From contig CM075101.1 of NCBI GenBank assembly GCA_037576195.1, positions 32,674,001 through 32,738,000 of the forward strand: a DNA stretch of 64,000 nucleotides. The letters run 5' to 3'. The number at the start of each line of letters is the position of its first letter. Position 1 is the first letter of the stretch. The position numbers and the translations under genes are program-made. This document shows positions 50,602 through 61,920 of the stretch, piece by piece. The notes below the pieces were generated by a model that saw nothing but the letters and a program-made list of their open reading frames with translations, ran no database searches and was not told the origin of the DNA. Source of the DNA: Phytoseiulus persimilis (taxonomy: Eukaryota > Arthropoda > Arachnida > Mesostigmata > Phytoseiidae).

Positions 50602-53600
50602 AAATCACAATGATTGAGCGGATCGCAAAGTCTCTTTGAATCGAACCACAACTCGAAAGCCATGCAGTGCAGAGGACGTTGTAACATGGCTGCAGTTGCC
50701 CGCCTCGGGCGAGCTCACCCGATATTGAAGTTTGCGGGCTTGTCCGACGTTTTTGATGCTTCTAGGATTATTCGGGGGCTCTCTTAAACGCAGGCACTCA
50801 CCAATACAATGTTCTCATTGGAGATGAACTTGACGGTTCCGATAGGTGAGTGCCGCAGTCCGACGGTACAGCCTCACGAAGTCGGAGTGAAAAAGCGTCC
50901 TCCTAGCATTCGCCCAAACCTCCCTGATCTCGACGCGCTCGATGTGAGTATGAAGAACGACTTCCAGGAGAATGAGCAGCCACTAGCTTTCTTGCTGTCA
51001 AAATCATCATTAGAGGATACCGAATCACTACAGACGGTTATTCTTCAACCGCCCCCTAAGGCGAACGCCATTTGTGCGCCTTCTGGAGGCAGAGTTGGCT
51101 CGGAAGCGCTCAATGAACAAACTCATTTGGGATAGGCTTCAACGGGGAGATCACAAAACAGATGAATTTCGGGCGCGTTTCTGTTCGCACATCGTAATCT
51201 CTTTTTCGAGTCGGCAGCCTCTGGTCAGATACGACACCTTTAGAAAAGTCTGAAACTCCATGATTGAGGGGCTACCCTCGGAGAGTGTCTTTGCGGTCTG
51301 TTGAATGTGAGTGTCTCCAACGCTCCGAACTCCTGTTGCGAGCGTTTTACCAAATCATACCAGCTCGGTCGCTGAGAGATGGATCCAGACGTCTGAAGTT
51401 CAGCTCTTCTAGACCTCTTGGTTGGTATTCCACTCAGTCTTTCTCAAAAAAGCCCGAGGTCGTCCCAAAGGCTCAAATCGAGTCCATGGAGACCTTTTTG
51501 GGTCCTGAGTGACGAGACCCAAGCAGAGAAACCGTTCTAGCCCACTGGAAATTCATGTCGACAAAACGAGAGACAGACTTAGCCTAAAAATTGTACCGTA
51601 TTCCCACCAATGAGAGTTCCCTGTTGGGAGGCACTCAAAGAATAGGAGCCTCTCTGGAACTCAAGCAATCTGGCGGGGACAACAACAGGGTCTTCAGCTT
51701 ATATTGAGGGAAATGGTGTGGGACGGATATCGATTTCTGTCGCCGTTCGCTGGGAATCCTTCGCCCGCCTTGAGGCAGCAGGCGGCGCCAAGCGGTCGTT
51801 TCACCAAGCGCATGACCGACATTCATTGGGGCCATCAAGGAAGTCGCGTCTCCGTGATACATAGATACACTCTTCGAGTCGGCGAGGCTGAGGAGTCCCG
51901 GCGCCATCAAATCGAGAAAAAAAAGCGCGCCGAGAAGCGGTGCAACAAGCCGAACGGGGCATTAAAATCCGTCGAGATAGGCAGGAATCGACCCGTACAC
52001 ACGATGTTTCTCCCTAACCGCCCCCCGTATGTATCACACGTTGCCATCATAAGAACTACCCTTTCGCAGATCAGGTGTCGGTCGTCTGATCCGAAACATT
52101 TCCGAAAGTGAAAGCAGCGTTCAACGTCAACGCTCATCACTCAATTGGAGAGTGTATGGGGTAGGCACCCTGGAAACTCGCACGCGCTGTCTGCGAACAA
52201 CGTTACTCTTCGTACATCCTCATCGTCGGTCGCGTGGCTCCATGCCTGATCTGAACGCGCCTCCCACTCCACTCAAAGTGAGGCGACTTACTTCCAGTTA
52301 TTCATGGGGTACAGCGAAGAGAGGAAAACGTATTTTTGGCAGCCCCGAGAGTTTTCGACCTCGATGAGTATGGTGGAGGAGAATCGAATTCTCGATTCTG
52401 AGGGAATACAACTTTGAGTAGATTTCGACGCCTCGAAGAACGAGCTAGAACATTTCCATCATTCCCCGCGCTCATCTCCCCGGTTACCCCATGTCCGCCG
52501 CCCAACTGCTTGTTTCCTAAGCGGTCCGCCCATCAATCATGCGAGTCCCACGGAACCGTCTTCTGTCATATTCTCATATGAATGTAACGAAGAGCCCCAC
52601 AACAGGGCCGATGCCTCAGCTGGATGGTTTTAGTTCAATGATGCACTGCTTCGCCGGAAGATGGAGTTAAGTCCAACAATTGGAATGTTTTCCTGCTTCC
52701 TGGGAAGCATCAACATCATCAGCATTGCTGGACGAGACGGATGCCATCAGATTCTACTCTGCATGAGATTGAACGACTCATCCGAGAGCTGATGGAAGCT
52801 CAAAATATTTCTGGGAATTTTCTCCCTCCTCATGGGCTCAACCTGTGTAATTGCGTCGCTTGAATGTTCTCAAATACTGATACATTGGATGAGATAGAAT
52901 TTCACATCCGCGCATCACATTGTACCTCAAGAGCAACAGTGAAACATCTTCGTTAGTTTCCGTAAGCCAGTGACCTGATTCTTCCTTCGGTTCATGCGCC
53001 TGCGACGATTCGGTCATCCGCTTGACATTTTTGACCTGATCAGCCGGCGCATCAGATGCGTGATGAAAGTGAGCGGAGGACGATTGAATCGAGGGCTTCG
53101 TTTGAGCAACTTTCCATCTTCACTCCAAATCATCCTTCTAGACCCGTAATTACGAAGTATACGTTCTTCTTTATTGGAAAGCTAATGATCGTTCGACCAC
53201 AACATCTTTTTATATACATCCATTTTACAATCTCACTAGGGCAGCTTACAAAACGCAGGGTTCTCACTGCCAGTCATTTTGAATAAATTTAATAAACTAT
53301 AGTTGTATATTGGGCATTTGTTTGCCACTGGACAAGCATCTGCAATCGAATGAGGAGAACTTTACGGACGACAGCGACTGACGTCGATCTTGCTCACGTC
53401 GGTCCTGATCTGTGGATCATAGTGTTCTCCGCCTTTTCTTTTTGTGAAAGTAAGCGTGCTTCAATCCAGAAGCGTTGATGGAACTGTTACAGCTTGACGG
53501 AGATTCGGGATTTGGAGCCGATTTCACCTCCGGCATTTCTTTCGTGAAGCTCGCTAGCTTGGCATTGAGAAAAAGTAATGCGGCAATGAGTTCGTGTGCG

Positions 53601-53710
53601 ACGATTTTTCATCCTGTGACGTGTATATTTTCGGTTTGAACGCCGACCTTGTGAGCGAGTAGGCTACGGACTAAATGGTAAGAACACTGTGGCTTAGTTC
53701 GGGAGGAAAC
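50602..53710. other. No recognised gene; possible SINE piece and poly(A) signal
   Basis: Frames such as 50809-51135, 51264-51512 and 51704-52111 (plus) carry no domain I know. At about 52592-52660 the plus strand again looks tRNA-like (CTCAGCTGGATGG and GAGTTAAGTCC), a weak second SINE candidate. AATAAA occurs twice at 53282-53296 on the plus strand and could end an unidentified transcript. Confidence 0.3.
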
Positions 53711-56531
53711 TTAGACTGTGAGAACGCCTCCCTGTTGGTGTTTTGGTATTTCGCACTGTGTTGACACCGGACACTGGCCTTTAGCTTGGATCATTTTAAG
53801 AGCTTCTTGATAGCTAGGTGGGTTTCTTGTGACTTCTTTGTACGATGGCGGATCTTGAGTCGTCGCTGGAAAAGCAGCCAATGGAGAAGAAGACGGAGTC
53901 GAAGATTGTGACGATCTGTTTGTTTCATCCAGCGGTCGGAAGCAACCCGTTTTAGAAACGTACGTCGCCAAACCTGAAGAACGTGTGGTCATATCAAACA
54001 CTGTTTTGAGTCCAAAAACTTATGAATCACATTCCGCAACCCCTCTCACTTTCGCGGGCCCAAGGAACTCACCGTACACCCAGCTGCCCAGCGCAAACAC
54101 TCCTAGCATGAACCCTTCGTCTATGCCGTAGGCGAAGCCCATGTAGAAGAATAACGCTACTAAAGCGGTTCCTGAAATATAGGAGTCAGCTTTCGCATGT
54201 TTACTATCGTCTGGATGAGAACTTCCTCATGGAGGAGGATCGAAGCCCTTGTCAAATCTTATGGATTATTCAATGCTGGGATGCGCATACAGGAAGCGAC
54301 TGCAGCATCGAATTGTTGCCCACGACAGCTGACCGCAGCTCGCGGAGAAAATTCACGATGCAGTTTTCGTGCAGCCGACGACGTCGGAATTGTACGCTGC
54401 TTTCCAAAATAACGGAACATGAAGCCCATCTAGAAGAACTTTCGTTGACCATGCTTTTCGATTGATTGACTCCGAGTCAATGCTATTGACTCAATCAGTC
54501 TTAGCGATGTCGAAACTGACAGTAAGTACTGGCACGATTCCGAGGCCGACTCACCGGTAGTGAATCCCATGACGACGAGGCATGACGCAAGGAAACGGCA
54601 AACTGGCGGTTCTTCGTGAGGCTGACTTGATGTGAAGAATGACATATACATGACCGACAGCCGATGGAGCCTGGAACCGGCACAGGGTCAGGATAGATTT
54701 TTTTTTCTCAGAAATTATTGCGACAACCCGAAGCCCGCTGAGCTGCTTCCCGAATAGTTAATTTCGAGCCTCTTCGGTTGCAAACAATCATAGTGGACAA
54801 CGATCGAAGCTTACTTTCGGGAGAAGGGCCCCTCCTGAGTCGGCTGTCGAGGTTCCTCCTGCAGTTCTGCCTCCCCTGGAATTTAGTCGAGATCGTTGAA
54901 TCAAATTTTTCCGGAGCTGCCATCGCGCAACATCTGACAGCCTCGAAGAAGTACTCCGAAACCTGCTTTGTGTGCTGTGATCTTTCCCCAAGAAGACATG
55001 GAATTCCGGCTCGCACGCAATTCTCGCGAAGTGACGCGCATCAAGAAATTTGCATATTTTCATTTCTCCGCAGCGAACTCAGTGCAAAAGTCTTCAATCG
55101 TTCCACGAGATGAAAAAGTGATGCGGAACGCCCTTTTGTCGCCTTCCAGTCGCAGATCAGGATCATTAACAAGATTTTACATAAGCTTCACGAAGTTTCC
55201 AGCGCTAGACATCAACCTTCCTAGTCCGTTTACCCAAGCCACGTCTCTTGTAACAATGGTGTCGCGTTCTTGGGTTGGCTATGAAAAATCGCCGACGATC
55301 CCATTGCGTTTTCACCAGGTCTTCTCCCGAAGAGAAAGATACCAAGATTCCAAAGGTGGGTGTAGCTGCCAGTACTCCGCAACGCACCTCAGCGATTTTT
55401 TCCGTCGGACCAATCCTGGTCGCCGGAACAGTGACCGTAGAATCTGCATAACGACGTTCTATAGCGTCCTTGATGTGTCAATCCGGAGTTGAGAAACTAA
55501 CACATTCCACGCAGCGCATCGAAAAATCTGCGGCCAGTACCGTGCTCTGTGTGAATTTCTCCTCTCCAGCTCGAATATCGGAGCTGTTTTGATACTCAGT
55601 TTCACCGTCGACTGGCGTTTCTGTCCTGAGTAACGAGTCTTGACTTGGAAGTATCGTGTTTATCAACATTGAAGACGCCAATGGGTTCCAAGCGCTGACC
55701 CGGTTGCTTGGATGGCCCAGTTGCCAGCGATGGCCGCGTTTTGGCTCGAAGGCGGGAATCTAACCGTTGCTTCCCGTGGCCAACAGCTGGTGAAGACTTC
55801 TGTCCCTGATGGTGCCCTAGGCCTTGATGCGTGTCCCGGTGTCACGCGTCGAATACGGTCAAGATGTTTTCGAAACCATATTCAGTGGCTTCGCCCAGTG
55901 GCTGGCCCACGAATATGGGCGGCATGTTAGTTGAGCTGACTGAACGCTCCAACGCGCTGCGAGCGCGAGAAAGTCAATCAGTGACAATCTGCGTTTTGCT
56001 CCGAACGTGAACCTCGAACCGTTCTGACTGTTCATGGGATCGAAGAATTCTCTTGTGGACAGAATTCCAATCTGAAGCCGATTGCGATACGGTCAACGCG
56101 CAGTTTGATTACAGTCAAGGTGATTGGATATGTGTACCATGGGTTCGCCGAATCTCTGAATGTCGAGCTTTTCAGTCGAGGAGAAGAGGGCTGGAAACTC
56201 TGTGTCCAAGATCCACTTCAGATTCCTCGTTCATCGACTGAAACTCGCGGGACATGCTCAACGGACAAGATTCGAGGAAGGTGGCGGATGCTCGATGAGT
56301 GTAAGTGACGGTATCTTTGTTCCGCAGTCCCAGAAGAGAAGGGGAGGACCGCCGGCTGTCTCTGTTTCGCGACTGCAGCAGCAGGTAGCCGCCAAATAGC
56401 ACCAGAAGTATCGCACGTAACAACGTAGATTTGCATATAAAGAAGTTCCTGAGTGGTGTGGAATTCTTACCGGGTGTGAGGAACCTGTACATGGTTTCCT
56501 GCTCCCCGCCCTGCTTAGGGCTGTACGCCAT
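53711..56531 (-). CDS. Unrecognised membrane protein with two PPSY motifs (six-exon model)
   Basis: The proposed exons 56531-56471, 55443-55316, 54858-54815, 54670-54555, 54171-54073 and 54000-53711 have GT-AG introns of 72-1027 bp and join in phase to 738 nt (245 residues). The protein starts MAYSPKQGGEQETMYRFLTP. Hydrophobic segments CRFLASCLVVMGFTTGTALV through FFYMGFAYG and EGFMLGVFALGSWVYVF suggest two membrane spans. The C-terminal tail is Ser/Thr-rich and carries DPPSYKEV and NPPSYQEAL, PPxY motifs of the kind bound by WW domains of NEDD4-family ubiquitin ligases. Exons 4-6 are the firmest; the acceptor of the 44-nt exon 3 is uncertain because alternative AG sites lie close by. I do not recognise the family; PPxY-bearing adaptors such as NDFIP differ in sequence. 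Confidence 0.5.
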
Positions 56532-56539
56532 CTCGGCTA

Positions 56540-59500
56540 TCCTTAGAGGAAGGTTCCGCGAGCACACTCAGCACAAAACACCATCGCATCCATTCTTGAC
56601 AAAGTTTCTGAGCCAACAGTCCTCCTGTGGGAGCTTCGTCCGAAGCTACCGCGAAAGGACTAAGCCCTTCAGTGCTCCGCGAGTCCCTCTCCCGCAGACG
56701 TCTTGCCACAAAGCGTTCCGGCGCCGACCTAGATGAAGACTAGAGACTGACAAGAGTTAGAAGAGAAGTTTGCCATGAGAATCTTCTCACAAAGCCGGTA
56801 TTTTCTGATCTAAGCCCAATGAAGGATGGGGAGATTTCCTGCAGTTTTCAGCCTTCCAGCAGAAAAGTTGCCCGGCCCAGCTGTGATTCGGGCGATATTC
56901 AGTGATTCTACAATGAATCGCAGCGTTTCTCGGCTTTCGCGGCAGAAAGTAAACGGGGAAACCGCAATAGAAGTCGGCCGCCTGTCTGAACGCCGCGTTC
57001 GGATCTGAAACAAATGCATTTGCCATCTCAGAATCATCAAGCAATTCTTGAGGAAGCCTGAAGCTGAAGATGCGGGGCTCCACAACACTGAGATGTCAAT
57101 CCTTGCCTCATTCTGATCCTGAATCCCAAAAGTCTAAGAGGTGAAGCGCACCCGGACCAAGACTTTCATGCCAAGCACCATAATAGGCCGGGTGAAAACC
57201 GTGGCAACGAAGGTTGTCGATGCCGTCCGAATAAAGGGAAGCTAGTGACATTAATTTTCAGCGTCACCGGAGCTCAATGGTGCGGGAAAGTGTGACGACT
57301 TTTCTGGCCTCATCATCATCCATTCATCCCTCAACTGATGAGGACATGAACATGATTCGTGTCTCTCAAGATGATACAGGATAGATATTTCCTTGAAAAC
57401 GATCAGAGAATATTCCGACGAATGGTGTCGTATCACGGCTCTGACGAACAGGTATCTTCTGGAGGTTGGGAAGCAAAGGTCCAATTTGGGAAACCATGGC
57501 TGTTGTTCATTCGGGTGTATCAATAAACATCCAAGACGGAGCGCAAATATCTTTCAGGTCGTCACTCATTATCTCATCTGTGTCACTCCACGATGCAAGA
57601 ACACACTCACTCATCACACTCCAGATCACTTATGGTTCTTGCAGTCGCTTTGTCATACGGAGTCAAGCGTTCTTTCTGCATCGACGCCGTCAACGTATGC
57701 GGCAACGTATTCTGGGTGACATGACCACCCTTCCCTTGTGAATAGCAAATAATTGATGCCTTGGCTGTCCTTGGAATTTCTTTACGAGTTTTGGTACCTG
57801 ATAAAACTCGATATCCTCCTCCCACCTTCTGTGGCCGCTTCTGAGCCGAACTTGTCATTAGGGCCATTACTCGACATATTTCCAAGAGGAGATGCTCGAA
57901 TCTCGATGCTCGATGAGAGCGTCGTTGACCCCGACCTCGGACTTGAAGCCACTACTCATTCGGCGGATGCTCATCTCTGAGGTTTCAAAGCAGTCAGGTT
58001 TTGTTTTCTACAATCAAAGCCACCTCTGACAATCTTCAGCTACTTAACATACCGTTTTGAAGCTCTGGCCGGCCACGCGTTCGAGCTTCGAAACACGTAC
58101 CCCGCAGAGCGATCCTCGCTAATGAGTGGTGTCCGCGACAGGGGGATGGGGGATAACATCGAGAATCCCTAATTCAATAGATCCGGAACTTGGGATATTT
58201 CTGCGGAAACCCGTCACGAGCTCCAGCCCATTTTCTCCTCGCGCCTTGGTTCCAGGGAAAGCTCAGAGGGACTGCCCGGCCTGTAACACTTTCCCTTCGC
58301 TAGCGATAGTGAGTTTCACGCGCACGAATCGGTTTCGCTCGGAATCTCCCCAGAATATATATCTACCAGAAAGATTTCGGCGCGGAATATTTTATCAGAG
58401 TGGCAGTTGATCGTCGAGACGTGCCCCGGTGTCCGGGGAAAGTAGAACGCGATTTCAAGCGCGGGATGCGAGCCTTCGTTGCATTTCCCCACGCGAGTCC
58501 AGCGGCGAGTCTGCACAACGCCGATCAACGCGCATTAGTGCTTCCCGTCAGATGGCTGTCATCGATGGAGACGATAGGAACCAAACTAGATCACCACAAG
58601 CTCTCGCACTCTCTTGCTGGCCACTCTGACGTCTTGAGAAACTTTGGCCCGTCGAATCCGAACAACGTCGAAGCAAATGGATCGAATAACTACATTTATC
58701 GCCACCGATTACGTTAGGAAGTTTTGTTCACAGTTTTGTCGGATGGCGGGGAACAGGATGAGATGGTTTTCCTTGATGGATCTATTTCGAATAACGATTC
58801 GCTCCAGGATTCTCATGGTTTTGTTCCAGAAGGCCGCAGGTATTTTCTGATAGAGCGGAGCTTCACCAAAAGCGATCGATACACATTCACGATTTCCGGG
58901 CAAGATCGAGCCCCTTTTAGAACCAGCGGTCTCCACGAATATCAGCCTGCGCTCCCGGGGTGTCTGGATTGGCTCATGATATCTGTGTTAGAGTCCCGTA
59001 AAACAGATTGACGGTCGCCTTCGCGACCAAGGGAGCGATCTCTCCTGATGAACTAGTCGACTATAGTGTCCTAGCCTCAAGTTGAGTGATTTCTCAATTT
59101 TGTACGAGACCAAATGGCGCATTACTTCGTGCTATATCCGGAGCCGTACAGAGTCGTTGGCAGCCGCGTCGGAGTGACTTGCCACATCGAGATTACAGAG
59201 AAAAAAATATTTGATATGCGGCGAAGTTTAGGTTCCAAAGACAGTTTTGAATCTAATCTGCATCCTCCTATGCCAGCTCGGAGGGATTCCGAATGCAAAC
59301 ATCCGGACTTCAAAACAACATGGCCGTGGAACTTTCCCTACGCCGCGCAAGATGCACATAAGTGTGGTTGATTATAGAGGATGGGCCCCTCACACTCGCG
59401 ATTTTCGGCTCATCTCAGGTCAAGAATTAATTTCGAACAAAAATATACAATCTTGGGGCTGACACTGTGTCTGCTCCTACCTTCTCGGTCGATACCATAA

Positions 59501-59870
59501 CAGTGATTCTCAATCACCGTGCGAATCGTGCCTGGATCTGGAATTCTATGATTTTCTTCGAGCACACATCCGACTTATCGAAACCGAAAACTTCTTCCCG
59601 GTTTCGGCTTGGAGGTCGAGTTCGCTTTAATCACAGACTCTATTGTGTTTGTGCGTCCGCGGAGTGTAAGCTGCCACCGATGGCCTTGAAAGGTATTTCA
59701 GGGAAGTAAGCAGAAGTAGCTCTCGAAAACCGGACCTCAAAGTTCGTTCGCTGTTGTAAAAGAATAAAAGGGATGATGAGAGAATTTTGCTGGATCGGAG
59801 GTGTGGGATGCGGAAGTATCAGAGCGTCGCAACGCTGCATTGTGTATTTAGAGGAGCTACTTGAACATTT
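56540..59870. other. No recognised gene
   Basis: Many frames of 60-108 codons occur on both strands (for example 57393-57719 plus, 57251-57523 minus, 58126-58717 plus, 59114-59371 plus). None shows a domain, signal peptide or convincing exon chain. The first few hundred bases may be the promoter and 5' UTR of the minus-strand PPSY gene. Confidence 0.3.
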
Positions 59871-59904
59871 TTATACTCTTTCGCGATTGAAGGGTTGTTG
59901 CTTA

Positions 59905-59965
59905 CCAGAAGCGAGTAAGCAAGCAAGTAAGCCAGGCAGCTAGTCAGCCAGCCAAGCAAGCCGAT
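59905..59965. repeat. Imperfect tetranucleotide repeat
   Basis: The stretch consists of AAGC, AAGT, CAGC and AGCC tetramers with frequent interruptions, an old microsatellite. Confidence 0.6.
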
Positions 59966-61850
59966 GTATCGAATCGGGTCGTTGGGCGGGAACGCAACAA
60001 TGCGGGATAAACAGCTCTAGAGAGACAGACAGCCTGAAGGTTGATCTCCGGAACAGGCAAAAACACTTGCTCCCCATTGAACCATTCCGTTATATTCTGG
60101 TGCTTTCCCCGTGAATGGAACAGAGTACGAGACTGTATATGCTGCTTCTCATCGCTAGTAACGAGCCTTGACGCAGAATTTTGATGCGGAATCTCATACG
60201 ACACTTTTGAATCGCGATAACGTTCCACTTCTAATATCTGACTCATGGGGCAAACTTTTCAGAGCATACATATTCCGAAGTCTTCAAATCCTTTATACGG
60301 TCCGCCCGCCTGTATTCGAGACTTTTTCAATGAGTTTTCGAGGTTTTCTTCAATGCGAGGAGTCGGCTCCAACGCCGAACCAGTGCGACCAATAGCGGGG
60401 TCATCATTGCATCCAGAAACAATGTGTCCAAGCCTTGGTGGGCAGTTGCGTGTACGAATCATGTTGTGAATCAGAACGGACGAATACAATGACATTTACA
60501 ATACGAAATGCGGCCAGCGCGCGGAGGCAGTGTCCCGTGCTGTGTGTCGAGATTTTCGAGGATTTCGAACTCCGAGCGAATCATTCTCGCTTGTCCGGTC
60601 AAGTTGCTGCTGGCTCGTCGTCAGGTGGTTTTGTCACTGAGCCATTGTAGTTCTCCTTATTGTCGTGCGAATTGTGTGCTAAGTAGTTCAGGTTTTTGCT
60701 TCTTCTAACACCTGCAGCTCAATTCTTGTGCATGATTGTATAAACACGAGTATGTGCCGAACGCTTCAGGAGCATGCAAACTACAGCCAAAATACATGTT
60801 GAATAAGCTCACAAAGGAGTCGATCACGTTTAACGAGTTCCTTTCGTATCCTCCCTTTCTTCTGCTCGTTTCCTCTCCACACAGTCGGTGCAGAAATATT
60901 TTCGAATGATCTGTCGCGCGATCGCCGAGTTTCTGCAAACGACTGTGGACTCGGAATTTCGAGAGTTTTCCCCAGGTATTCGGAGGGGTTCCGAAAATCG
61001 AACTCGATGCCGATTGATTTACCGCGATAGTTGGATGAAACTCGTGCAACTCTCGCAGTCGATCCGATTAGGAAGTTCTTATTGCGTGCCGCTTCGTATT
61101 CTTTTCAAAGATCAAGCGTGCAAAACTCCGACCAAAGATCGTGTCCGAGAAGTTCCAGCGGCCGTCGATCTTGCTCTGCTGAAATACTCATGGCACTGCT
61201 CGAGGCGCTCTTTCCTCAAAGTGTTTTGTTCCTTTTCTAGGTGCCTCTCTGAAATGTGTCACTTACACCTACAGGTTGCTCTGCAGCGAAGCTTCCCTCA
61301 ACCTGACACCTCGAGCTGGCTTACAAAAATCGGTAGAAATTTGCATAGAGCTCATCTGTTCACGACGATGGTTATGTAACACCGTTTAAATTACAGAGCA
61401 AGCATATGAAGGAAAGTTCCCTTGGAGCTTGCGCATCAGTCTGAGTTCATTTCGTGATCTTCCAGCATTCCTCCGACTGTCGCTAACGGGGTCGATCTAC
61501 TCCTGCATGATTATTTGTTCTGGGAATACCGTGCAAGGAGACATTTGGACGTGTGGGTCGGGCCCGGCGATTGATGGACTTCGGTAGAATTAGAGCGGCG
61601 CAGTGCGCAAATCAAGTTGACCAGCAGCTCTCCGACCGGCCGTCCATAACAATCCTTTCCTGAGTCGATCGGGCCGTTGTAGCTCCTTCTCTCGCTACTG
61701 AAGATCTCGGAAGAGGGAAGCCCTCAAAGAATTCATGCCGACGCTTCCGGCGCCATTGTCCGGCGTAGGTTTGCTGTAGTATTTGCGATATTCCTTCGCC
61801 CGCTCATTCTTAATGGCATCGCCCTCGCTCGTCCCCTTTTTGCGTCTCGG
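59966..61850. other. No recognised gene
   Basis: The longest frame (60888-61379 plus, 163 codons) has no domain. Nothing else is supported. Confidence 0.3.
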
Positions 61851-61860
61851 CGCAAACACA

Positions 61861-61920
61861 CATGCATCCATCCACCCATCTATCTATCCATATATAAGGA
61901 CATACATGCTTGCATGCACC
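61861..61920 (+). repeat. CATC/TATC-rich simple repeat with TATA-like box
   Basis: CATCCATCCACCCATCTATC is followed by TATATAAGG at about 61891. The box could be a core promoter for a plus-strand transcript, but no clear first exon follows. Confidence 0.3.

Noticed and set aside
56172-56470. Extension of the first PPSY-gene exon to a membrane segment (STLLRAILLVLFGGYLLLQS)
   Set aside because: A strong GTAAGA donor precedes it at 56470 and splicing there gives a phase-consistent chain. The hydrophobic stretch then lies in intron 1. An alternative first exon cannot be excluded.
60888-61379. 163-codon plus-strand open frame
   Set aside because: No domain, no signal, no splice context. Frames of this length occur by chance in sequence of this composition.
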